13,183 nt of DNA from contig JAPKEI010000036.1 in NCBI GenBank assembly GCA_028872685.1, positions 1 to 13,183 of the forward strand, read 5' to 3'. Each line of letters begins with the position of its first letter. Position 1 is the stretch's first letter. Position numbers and translations under genes: made by a program. The DNA comes from Verrucomicrobiota bacterium (GTDB lineage Bacteria; Verrucomicrobiota; Verrucomicrobiia; Limisphaerales; UBA1100). The notes beneath the pieces were generated by a model, which saw nothing but the letters and a program-made list of their open reading frames with translations, had not been told where the DNA came from and made no database searches. Positions 1 to 6,389 of this stretch are shown piece after piece.

Positions 1-4
1 ACAA

Positions 5-859
5 TTAAAGAGCCACCGTGGCCGACCAACCGGCTTGGCCGAAGTGTTCGTGGTGTTTTGCCCGCAAAGTCTCAGCGGCGGGACGATTCTCGGTGATTGC
101 AAACATGGTGGAGCCGCTGCCGGACATAAGAGCGACGAGCGCACCATTTTCCATAAGAAAATTTTTCAGGACAGGCAGCACGGTGTGTTTTTGAAACACG
201 GGCGTTTCGAGGGAATTATAAAGTCCATTCAATTCACCCGCCTCTAGCGATTGCAGCATTGCGGCGCCTTGGCCTTCGTGACCGTAAGCTTCGGGCATTT
301 TGCCAAGTGACTGATACGCCCACGGTGTACTCACGCCGAAGCCGAGGTGGATAAGCAGTAATCCTCTGCCCTGCAATACGGCAATGGGCTCGAGCTGCTT
401 CACAATTTCACCGCGACCGGTGGCGAGCGCGGGGTCATCTTGCAGGAAAAACGGGACGTCGGAGCCAAGGCACGCGGCCATCTCGTGCATTTCATCGGCA
501 TTTAATCGCGTGTCAAAAAGTTCGTTCAATCCGCGCAGTGTAAAAGCTGCGTTGCTGCTGCCCGCCCCGATGCCGGCGGCGAGCGGGAGATTTTTTTGCA
601 GATGAATACGAACGCCGGCGGCTTCGGATTTTTTTAGAAACAAGGATGCGGCACGATGAACAAGATTGTCTTCGCCCACGGACAAGCGTGGGTCACTGCA
701 AGTTAGCTCGATGCCATCGTCTAAAAGTTCGATGCGGAGTTCATCGAAGAGCGGCACGGGCTGGATGATGGTTTCCAACTCATGAAAGCCATCCTCGCGT
801 TTCCCCAAAATATTGAGCAACAGGTTGACCTTGCAGTGCGATTGGAGAACGAGGCTCAT
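5..859 (-). CDS. ispE: 4-diphosphocytidyl-2-C-methyl-D-erythritol kinase (IspE)
   Basis: This 284-residue GHMP-family kinase phosphorylates CDP-methylerythritol with ATP in the cytoplasmic MEP pathway for isoprenoid precursors. The length is normal for the family. Visible motifs are the N-terminal catalytic lysine segment CKVNLLLNILGKREDGFHEL (Lys10), the ATP-binding glycine-rich loop PLAAGIGAGSSNAA (residues 92-105), LGSDVPFF with the presumed catalytic Asp134, and the C-terminal GHMP motif LMSGSGSTMFA (about 244-254). The loop usually reads GLGGGSSDAA in this family; here an Asn replaces the Asp. The gene starts 9 bases after the tatC stop and has no clear Shine-Dalgarno sequence, so it is probably co-transcribed with tatA and tatC. 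The stop codon lies at the left edge of the window, so the gene is complete. Identification is firm. Confidence 0.96.
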   Translation of the reverse strand: MSLVLQSHCKVNLLLNILGKREDGFHELETIIQPVPLFDELRIELLDDGIELTCSDPRLSVGEDNLVHRAASLFLKKSEAAGVRIHLQKNLPLAAGIGAGSSNAAFTLRGLNELFDTRLNADEMHEMAACLGSDVPFFLQDDPALATGRGEIVKQLEPIAVLQGRGLLLIHLGFGVSTPWAYQSLGKMPEAYGHEGQGAAMLQSLEAGELNGLYNSLETPVFQKHTVLPVLKNFLMENGALVALMSGSGSTMFAITENRPAAETLRAKHHEHFGQAGWSATVAL

Positions 860-868
860 CGGCGTGGC

Positions 869-2362
869 CTAGTCTTCGTTGTCAAAAGCGGCTTCTTCAC
901 GTGCCTGTTTTCGCCCCATAAACCACGCGATGACGGTGCTCATTTCGTAGAGCAACTGCATCGGAACGGCCACGAGCGCAAGTGTCACGGGATCACCTGT
1001 AGGGGTGATGACGGCGGCGAGGATGATGTTGGCCACCACGGCGTACATCCGAAGACTCGAAAGTTTTTCGTAATTCAAAATACCGATTTTCACGAGGAAG
1101 AGCAGGATCATCGGCATTTCAAATGCGAGCCCCATGCCCACCATAAATTTACACACGAAGCCAATGTATTCCTCGGCCATCCATTCGTCCGCACCAAAGC
1201 CGAGCATCCCGGCGAAACCCACCGACGCCCACAGAGCTACCTGCATGATGACGACATAGCAGAAGGCCACACCGATTAAAAAGAGGATTGTCCCCATACC
1301 GGCCAGCCTAAAGACCCATTTCTTTTCCTTAACCCGAAGGGCGGGCAGTACAAATTGCGCGACAAAAAACAAAATGAACGGAATAGCAATCGTGATGCCG
1401 CCATAGAGGCCAATCTTAAGGGCGATGAAAAATGACTTGAGCGGGCCGAATGCTTTCAGCTGCACGTGCCACGGCTCTCGATTAGTGCTGTTGTTATCCA
1501 CCTGAAGCTCGAGTGCATAGCGGGTGCCATTAGTGCCAAGTTGCTCGGCGGGCACCAACCGGAGTGCAGTGATCTCTACGGTGTTAGTGAACGAACCTTT
1601 GAGGTTGCCGGTTTCGGCTATATTTTTTAAATCCGACTCACGAATATGTGACACCACGCCGCTACCAAACTTCACGGGCACAGCGCGTTTATCAGGGTTG
1701 GAGTTGATCTGCTCAATCTGCTGTGCGTCTTCCAGTGGTTGAGTAAGAAACGTAACAATCTGCGGCGATCCGATGAGAGCGATCATCATACCGGCCACCA
1801 CGGCGACCACGCATTTCATCACCATAAAACGAAAATCCTCGAGGTGATCGAGGAACGGTTTTATGGGCCCGCCAAAGCCTTCGTCGCCACCACCGTCTTT
1901 GCCGCCATCATCGCCGCCATTATTATCACCGTCGGCGTATTCGTATTCGCCGTGGTCGTGTTCGTGAAAGTTATCGTCATGTCCCTGATGATATTCATCT
2001 TCGTAATCGTGTGAATACTCATCGTGATAGGGATCATCGTGGCCGGAATCCAATTCGCCGGCATGATGGGGATCTTCATGTTGCGTTTGGTCCTGCGCTT
2101 GATCGTCGCGGGCGGCCTCGGCCTCGTCCGGCGCTGCCTCAGTTTCAGGTTCAGAGAAATCGGCTTTCGGAAATTCTGATTTAGGGAATTCGGCCTTGGA
2201 GGCGGCCTCTGTGGGCTCATCGCCCAAAGGCAGTTCGCTCTGCTCCGTGCCTTCTTCAGGCGACGTGGCAGACGAATCATCTTGAGGGGGCTTGTTTTCA
2301 GCAGGCGTTTTATCGCCCCCGGAATCAGAAGCCCCATCCTTATCCTCGGGCTCCTTAGCCAT
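869..2362 (-). CDS. tatC: Sec-independent protein translocase TatC with long acidic, His-rich N-terminal extension
   Basis: TatC is the inner-membrane receptor for twin-arginine signal peptides and exports folded proteins together with TatA. The core begins near residue 168 with FLDHLEDFR, matching the conserved N-terminal HLxELR segment. Six hydrophobic segments follow (about 180-197, 310-340, 350-378, 400-425, 438-455, 460-480). ALRVKEKKW (341-349) keeps the conserved cytoplasmic Glu after segment 2, and FEMPM (414-418) and VITPTGDP (451-458) are typical. At 497 residues it is about twice the usual ~250. Two additions explain this: residues 1-165 are acidic and hydrophilic, with 11 His between 95 and 137, and the first periplasmic loop (about 198-308) is far longer than normal. 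The gene starts 14 bases after tatA without a Shine-Dalgarno sequence. The family call is firm; the role of the extensions is unknown. Confidence 0.95.
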   Translation of the reverse strand: MAKEPEDKDGASDSGGDKTPAENKPPQDDSSATSPEEGTEQSELPLGDEPTEAASKAEFPKSEFPKADFSEPETEAAPDEAEAARDDQAQDQTQHEDPHHAGELDSGHDDPYHDEYSHDYEDEYHQGHDDNFHEHDHGEYEYADGDNNGGDDGGKDGGGDEGFGGPIKPFLDHLEDFRFMVMKCVVAVVAGMMIALIGSPQIVTFLTQPLEDAQQIEQINSNPDKRAVPVKFGSGVVSHIRESDLKNIAETGNLKGSFTNTVEITALRLVPAEQLGTNGTRYALELQVDNNSTNREPWHVQLKAFGPLKSFFIALKIGLYGGITIAIPFILFFVAQFVLPALRVKEKKWVFRLAGMGTILFLIGVAFCYVVIMQVALWASVGFAGMLGFGADEWMAEEYIGFVCKFMVGMGLAFEMPMILLFLVKIGILNYEKLSSLRMYAVVANIILAAVITPTGDPVTLALVAVPMQLLYEMSTVIAWFMGRKQAREEAAFDNED

Positions 2363-2376
2363 AATGGAAGTGGAAA

Positions 2377-2676
2377 CTAAGCCTTAGAATCGGATTCAGC
2401 CTTCGCGGGCTTGTCATCCTCCACCTCGGCGTGGGCGGTTTTTTCCTGCCGATCCTCAATGGGCCGTTGGCGGCGGCGAGGGCGATCGTGGTCGTCTTCG
2501 TCGTCACGGTTCAGTTCGCTGCCAATATCGCTTGAGGCTTTCTTGAATTCGCGGATGCCTTTGCCAAGGCCGCGCGCGAGTTCCGGGAGCTTTTTCGCCC
2601 CAAACAATAACAGCACGGCAAGGCCGATTATCAGCCATTCCGAGCCCTGAATAAATGCCAACATAGTTTCGCTCAT
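2377..2676 (-). CDS. tatA: Twin-arginine translocase subunit TatA
   Basis: TatA is a small single-span membrane protein that oligomerises to form the Tat export pore with TatC. With the start used here it has 99 residues: a short N-terminus, one hydrophobic helix (about 12-25) ending in LLLFGAKKLPELARGLGKG, which is the Phe-Gly hinge and amphipathic helix typical of TatA, and then a charged tail rich in Asp, Arg and Lys. The start is uncertain. A TTG at 2700, an ATG at 2676 and an ATG at 2664 (MLAFIQGSEW) are in frame, and none has a clear Shine-Dalgarno sequence; the family's usual spacing before the Phe-Gly hinge fits 2676 or 2664. It is the first gene after a strong terminator and lies 14 bases before tatC. 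No separate tatB is in the window, so TatA may serve both roles (inference). Confidence 0.92.
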   Translation of the reverse strand: MSETMLAFIQGSEWLIIGLAVLLLFGAKKLPELARGLGKGIREFKKASSDIGSELNRDDEDDHDRPRRRQRPIEDRQEKTAHAEVEDDKPAKAESDSKA

Positions 2677-2727
2677 AATTTGCACGTAGTGTTTGGACAA
2701 CTTACCGCAAATTTCTATTCACACAAG

Positions 2728-2752
2728 AAAAAACCCCCGATTTCGCGGGGGG
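2728..2752 (-). terminator. Rho-independent terminator of the tol-pal operon
   Basis: Read on the minus strand, a 6-base-pair GC-only stem (CCCCCG / CGGGGG, arms at 2746-2751 and 2734-2739) with a 6-base loop is followed at once by six T residues (2728-2733). It starts about 20 bases after the stop codon of the second pal gene. This is a textbook intrinsic terminator layout and separates the tol-pal genes from tatA-tatC-ispE. Confidence 0.88.
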
Positions 2753-2772
2753 TGAGAGTGTTTAGCCCTGTT

Positions 2773-3435
2773 TTACTGGGCTGGCATTAGGAGAACGAAT
2801 TCACCCCGGCGGTTTTCCGCGAAGGATTGTTCGTCCAATCCGAGCAACATCGGCACTTTTTCACCCTGGCTGAGGGTTCGCAGGCGACCGGTGCCCACGT
2901 TCATCCGCGACAGTTCATCCACTACCGCAAGCGCACGGCGTTCGCCTAGCGAGAGGTTGTAATCCTCCGTGCCGCGCTCATCGCAATGGCCTTCCACCAT
3001 CAGCTTGTGCGTGGGGTTTTGGATGAGATGCAATGCCACGAGTTTGATTTTCTCGAAGTCATCGGGATGCACCGCCGCGCTATCGTACTCGAAATGTACG
3101 GTCAACGCCGCAAATGCCTCGCGGTCTTCCATTTCCTGCCCAGTGAAACCGTTGCCCTGCTCATTAAACAACGCGCCGTTGTTCGGGTTGAGGGGCTGGA
3201 TGATTGGGTTGGGGTTTACAAATGGTTGACCTCCGCCAGGAATTGTTTCGCCGCCTGGAATACCGCCACCGCCTGGGGGCGTGGGCACCGGAAGCGGGTT
3301 GGGATTACTGGCCACGATAGTTTTCTGCCCGGGGATGGTTGTCAATCCCACCGGCTTCTGTGTTTTGCAACCCACAGCCAGCAGCATTGCCGCCGCGCCC
3401 AGGGCTGTTGCATTAATTAATGCGTTTCTTTTCAT
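2773..3435 (-). CDS. pal: Peptidoglycan-associated lipoprotein, second copy (Pal2)
   Basis: Pal is an outer-membrane lipoprotein that binds peptidoglycan non-covalently and interacts with TolB and TolA to hold the envelope together during division. The start at 3435 is chosen because AAGGAG lies 6 bases upstream and the protein then opens with a lipoprotein signal peptide ending MLLAVGC (lipidated Cys23); a longer reading would place a non-signal stretch in front. The 220-residue protein has a Pro/Gly/Asn-rich linker (about 40-95) and an OmpA-type C-terminal domain (about 110-218) with VHFEYDSA, GHCDERGTEDYN, LSLGERRA and ENRRGEFVLL, the peptidoglycan-binding signature. It is paralogous to the adjacent upstream copy and is followed by a strong terminator, making it the last gene of the operon. 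Confidence 0.94.
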   Translation of the reverse strand: MKRNALINATALGAAAMLLAVGCKTQKPVGLTTIPGQKTIVASNPNPLPVPTPPGGGGIPGGETIPGGGQPFVNPNPIIQPLNPNNGALFNEQGNGFTGQEMEDREAFAALTVHFEYDSAAVHPDDFEKIKLVALHLIQNPTHKLMVEGHCDERGTEDYNLSLGERRALAVVDELSRMNVGTGRLRTLSQGEKVPMLLGLDEQSFAENRRGEFVLLMPAQ

Positions 3436-3441
3436 AGTATG

Positions 3442-3487
3442 CTCCTTGTAGTGTTTCCTCCTTGGGGTTGGTGTTTTTGCCTCCCTT
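3442..3487 (-). promoter_or_regulatory. Leader of the second pal gene with three Shine-Dalgarno-like motifs
   Basis: Three purine-rich motifs stand in the 50 bases before the start: AAGGGAGG (3480-3487), AAGGAGG (3457-3463) and AAGGAG (3442-3447). Only the last is at normal distance (6 bases) from the ATG at 3435, and it fixes that start. The two upstream motifs have no start codon at useful spacing. Confidence 0.7.
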
Positions 3488-3521
3488 GCAGTTAGCAAAA
3501 ATTTTCCCAGCAAAACGCAAC

Positions 3522-3545
3522 CGCGTCCCCAACCCCGGGGACGCG
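3522..3545 (-). terminator. Stem-loop between the two pal genes, possible attenuator or partial terminator
   Basis: A perfect 9-base-pair inverted repeat, CGCGTCCCC / GGGGACGCG, has a 6-base loop (3531-3536) and lies 32 bases after the first pal stop. On the minus strand it is followed by GTTGCGTTTTGC, which is T-rich but not an immediate T-run, so termination may be only partial. It could also be an mRNA-stabilising hairpin. The rest of this 142-base gap holds the leader of the second pal gene and nothing else I recognise. Confidence 0.5.
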
Positions 3546-3577
3546 ACGCACCGATAAATGCACTGGCTGCCGCCGCG

Positions 3578-4261
3578 CTATGGCGTGGCGGTGCCGGGAA
3601 TCAAATTAATCCGTTGCGGGCCAACGCCCTCCTCGGGTGCCGGCTGCGCCGGCATCGGCACATACAACACAAATTCTCCACGACGATTGGCCGCGAACGA
3701 TTCGTTATCACTGCCCTGCACCATTGGCATTTTTTCGCCCATGCTCTTGGTGGCGAGGCGGTTGGCTGTCACGCCCAATTCCGACAGTGCCTGCGCGATA
3801 GCCTGTGCCCGGCGTTCGCCCAGTGAGAGGTTGTAATCCTCTGTGCCGCGCTCGTCGCAGTGGCCTTCCACTTCCAGCAAATGTTGCGGATTTTGAACCA
3901 AGTACTCAGCCACCTTAGTGATGTGCGGTAAATCTTCCGGCCGCAACTCCGCGCTATCATAGGTGAAATGAATTTTCTGAAACGCATCCCGCACAATCTC
4001 GTGTTCACCGGGTAGGCCCAAAGGAGTGAACCCGGGATTGGGATTGGGTGTTATTCCAGGCCCACCGGTCTCACCACCAGTACCGCCCGGGCCCAAGCCT
4101 GTATTTCCGTTGCCGCCACCGGTATTACCGTTCCCGTTACCTCCATTATTAGCCAGTTTGTGGCCTGGGATACTGGTGACATCCGTGGTGGCGGATTTAC
4201 AGCCGATCGCGGCCAATGCAGCCACGACGGCCAATGTTTTTAGATAGGTTGCTCCTTGCAT
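3578..4261 (-). CDS. pal: Peptidoglycan-associated lipoprotein, first copy (Pal1)
   Basis: This is the Pal lipoprotein that sits directly downstream of tolB, the standard position in Tol-Pal operons. The start at 4261 is set by AAGGAG 6 bases upstream and by the resulting signal peptide ending in AAIGC (lipidated Cys21); an upstream in-frame start would overlap tolB and bury the signal sequence. The mature protein has a Gly/Asn/Thr-rich low-complexity linker (about 36-78), then an OmpA-type domain (about 90-202) with IHFTYDSA, GHCDERGTEDYN, LSLGERRA and ANRRGEFVLY. A 25-residue Pro-rich tail follows the domain and is absent from the second copy. Total length is 227 residues. The domain closely matches the neighbouring paralogue, and both carry a TxIPG(H/Q)K motif just after the lipidated Cys. 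Family identification is firm. Confidence 0.95.
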   Translation of the reverse strand: MQGATYLKTLAVVAALAAIGCKSATTDVTSIPGHKLANNGGNGNGNTGGGNGNTGLGPGGTGGETGGPGITPNPNPGFTPLGLPGEHEIVRDAFQKIHFTYDSAELRPEDLPHITKVAEYLVQNPQHLLEVEGHCDERGTEDYNLSLGERRAQAIAQALSELGVTANRLATKSMGEKMPMVQGSDNESFAANRRGEFVLYVPMPAQPAPEEGVGPQRINLIPGTATP

Positions 4262-4267
4262 AATAAT

Positions 4268-4273
4268 CTCCTT
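4268..4273 (-). promoter_or_regulatory. Ribosome binding site of the first pal gene
   Basis: AAGGAG lies 6 bases before the ATG at 4261. It decides the start over a longer in-frame reading that would overlap tolB. The 64-base gap back to tolB shows no convincing terminator. Confidence 0.85.
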
Positions 4274-4325
4274 TTCTCGCACGCGTCCATTGAACGCATT
4301 GGTTAAGCTCCTCTTTGTTAAAACT

Positions 4326-5525
4326 TTACTGCCACGCGGGTTGCCCCACGCCGCCCGCAAAGGCTGGGAGCATCTTCACCTGTTCAGTCGGTACGTCAAG
4401 TATCGCCATTCGTTTCTTATTCACGCTACCGGCGCGCCTTGTGAATATAATATTCCGACTGTTGGCGGCCCACGCGGGGTCTTCGCCCTGAAAGTCACTG
4501 AATATCACCGCGTTGCCACCAGTGGCTTCCACCACTCCGATGTTAAAATTTTTGCCGCGCTGCTGAGTAAAGGTAATCCATTTTCCATCGGGAGACCAAC
4601 AGGGCTGCGTGGGGCGGAACGCGCCTTTGGTTGGAATCTCAATCATGGGCCCTCCGCCCACTGCCACTTTGACCAGTACGTACCGTCCCTTGACGATCGT
4701 GGCAAAGGTAACCCATCGACCGTCCGGCGACCATGAGGGGCTGGATACTTCCTCGCGGGTGCGAGTGCCACGGAAAAGATTCTTACCGGGGATGTCTTTC
4801 AAAAACTCCCAGTCTTTCGGAGCCAAGTACAAATCCGTCGCCCCGCCTTTACTGAGAACCAACGCCACCGGCCCATGCGAGGCCATCGCGCCGCCGGTAT
4901 TCAATCCCTTGAACCGTGAAAACACTTTACGCTTCCCAGTCTTCAGATCGTGCTTCACCACGGTGGTGTTTTGCAAACCACCAATAGTCATCCACGAAGT
5001 ATAAAAAAGCCCACTGTGATCGGGCATCCACAGTGGATTTTCCACAATGGATTTATCGTGGGTTAATGCCACAGGATTGTGGCCGTCATAATCGGATTGA
5101 AAAACCTCCCACTCACTCTTGCCGGTTTTCATCGTAAACAAAATGCGTGTGTGGGCGATTCCGTCCTGGCCGGTGATGGCTTTGATGGTGGCGTTGCTCA
5201 GTGCATGGGCAAGCACGCGTGGCGCGGCGCCGTTGATGTTGAGGTTAAAGCCAAAGTTACCGGCGTTGTCCCGCAAAATTCCGGTGAGGTTCGCCGGCCC
5301 GTTTTTACCATCGAGCACATAACTTGCATCGCCTTCAGGCACCATTTTGCAGCCCATAACCTCGAGGTCAAATGCCAGCACCTTGGCCACCTCACCTTGA
5401 TAACCTTTAATCGCAACGGGGATCAACTTGCCCACGTTACCCTGTACTTGCAAACCAGCGGCCCGCGTGAATGCGATTAGTACAAAAAATGAAAACAGAA
5501 TGGAAACCCGCTTGATGTGATTCAT
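4326..5525 (-). CDS. tolB: Tol-Pal system beta-propeller protein TolB
   Basis: TolB is a soluble periplasmic protein that binds Pal and receives TolA during outer-membrane constriction. The 399-residue product starts with a Sec signal peptide (basic NHIKR, hydrophobic core, cleavage near residue 22-24). The N-terminal domain (about 24-120) includes KLIPVAIKGYQGEVAKVL and a DLEVMGCKMV segment like the family's. A C-terminal beta-propeller (about 125-399) carries the repeated W-S-P-D-G signature at 265-269 and 310-314, plus degenerate copies (WMPDHSG, WAANSRN, PAWQ end). It is slightly shorter than E. coli TolB (430). AAGGAA lies 8 bases before the ATG, and the gene begins 15 bases after tolA. 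Position between tolA and pal supports the call. Confidence 0.93.
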   Translation of the reverse strand: MNHIKRVSILFSFFVLIAFTRAAGLQVQGNVGKLIPVAIKGYQGEVAKVLAFDLEVMGCKMVPEGDASYVLDGKNGPANLTGILRDNAGNFGFNLNINGAAPRVLAHALSNATIKAITGQDGIAHTRILFTMKTGKSEWEVFQSDYDGHNPVALTHDKSIVENPLWMPDHSGLFYTSWMTIGGLQNTTVVKHDLKTGKRKVFSRFKGLNTGGAMASHGPVALVLSKGGATDLYLAPKDWEFLKDIPGKNLFRGTRTREEVSSPSWSPDGRWVTFATIVKGRYVLVKVAVGGGPMIEIPTKGAFRPTQPCWSPDGKWITFTQQRGKNFNIGVVEATGGNAVIFSDFQGEDPAWAANSRNIIFTRRAGSVNKKRMAILDVPTEQVKMLPAFAGGVGQPAWQ

Positions 5526-5540
5526 TATTTAAATTCCTTT

Positions 5541-6389
5541 TCAACCTCCAACAATCGGCGTGAAATCCAGTATGAATGTCCGCTGGGGGTCACGTGAACC
5601 CGATGGGAAAGATTTGCCAACGGACCTCACTTTGTCCAGCGCGCGTTGTACTGACTTATCCAGAGCAGCATCGCCAGTACGACGGGTTATACGGGCACGA
5701 ATCACACGACCGGTGCGGTCGATCGTCACAGAAACCTCGGCAATACGTGTGCGCGCGAGGTTTTTGGGAATCAATGGCTGCCACGCACGGCGATAAACGG
5801 CGACGACGTGTTGTGCATAAGTTGCGAACGCGGCGCGGTTACTGCCACTCACTTGCACTTTAATTTTTGCGGAAAGATTGTTGAGGCCCTTGAGCGCGGT
5901 GTTGACATCCTTGGAATTCACCGCCGGGTTCACCGGTCGAGAGGGGATGGGGCGGGCTTTGTTCGTATGGTTCTTTGGGTTGCCAATGTTTACGCGAATT
6001 TGGCTTGGCGTCTTGGCTGTGTTCTTAGGCTTGGGTTTTTTTGGGGTTGGCTTTTTAGGGAGCGGTGTCGGCTTTACTTTAGGCGGCGTAACTCTTGGCG
6101 GTTTGGGCGGCGTGACTCTTGGCGGTTGCACGTTTGGCTTCACCGGCGGCCGCGGCGGAGTCACTTGGGTGTGCCGTACGGCACTGGGCTGATTGATATT
6201 CGGCTTAGTTTGAGACGGAGCGGGCGGGTTGAGCAGATTTTCCAGTTCACTGGGGGCAATCATACTGAGTACGGCCGGCACCTTTTCCGGCTGGGTCACG
6301 AGAAATGCCGCGCCCAAAATCAGCACGGCCACCAACAGCACGTGCAGACCCACGGACAGAAAAAAACATTTTTTAAGTAATCGGGTCAT
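5541..6389 (-). CDS. tolA: TolA-like energy-transducing protein with TonB/TolA C-terminal domain
   Basis: This protein links the TolQR motor in the inner membrane to TolB and Pal at the outer membrane. It has 282 residues: a short cytoplasmic N-terminus, one transmembrane helix (about 11-31), a Pro/Lys/Thr-rich spacer (about 53-157), and a C-terminal domain (about 185-282) resembling the TonB/TolA fold, with YAQHVVAVYRRAW, VTIDRTGRVIRARI and ALDKSVQRALDKV. E. coli TolA has a long alanine-rich helical middle domain; here a Pro-rich, TonB-like extended spacer takes its place, so the sequence alone could be called TonB. Position between tolR and tolB argues for TolA function. The ATG overlaps the tolR stop (ATGA), with AAGGAG 8 bases upstream. 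Family placement is firm; TolA rather than TonB rests on context. Confidence 0.87.
   Translation of the reverse strand: MTRLLKKCFFLSVGLHVLLVAVLILGAAFLVTQPEKVPAVLSMIAPSELENLLNPPAPSQTKPNINQPSAVRHTQVTPPRPPVKPNVQPPRVTPPKPPRVTPPKVKPTPLPKKPTPKKPKPKNTAKTPSQIRVNIGNPKNHTNKARPIPSRPVNPAVNSKDVNTALKGLNNLSAKIKVQVSGSNRAAFATYAQHVVAVYRRAWQPLIPKNLARTRIAEVSVTIDRTGRVIRARITRRTGDAALDKSVQRALDKVRSVGKSFPSGSRDPQRTFILDFTPIVGG
6082..6129 (-). repeat. 24-base tandem repeat in the tolA spacer
   Basis: Two adjacent 24-base copies (6082-6105 and 6106-6129) differ at only three positions and encode the octapeptide PPRVTPPK twice. This looks like a recent in-frame duplication that lengthens the Pro-rich periplasmic spacer. 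Confidence 0.9.

Noticed and set aside
782..1279. Plus-strand open frame of 165 codons opposite tatC and ispE
   Set aside because: No family features, and it spans the junction of two well-supported minus-strand genes.
1861..2337. 158-codon minus-strand frame inside the tatC N-terminal extension
   Set aside because: It is the alternate frame of the Asp/His-rich repeat-like DNA and gives a low-complexity Ile/Thr/Met/Asn string with no motif. The TatC frame runs on unbroken into the conserved core.
4262..4325. Short GCGT/ACGC inverted repeat in the tolB-pal gap
   Set aside because: Only 4 base pairs with a 7-base loop; not enough to call a terminator or operator.
4262..4360. Extended N-terminus for the first pal gene, overlapping tolB
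   Set aside because: The added 33 residues would hide the lipoprotein signal peptide. A Shine-Dalgarno sequence at the correct distance marks the start at 4261.
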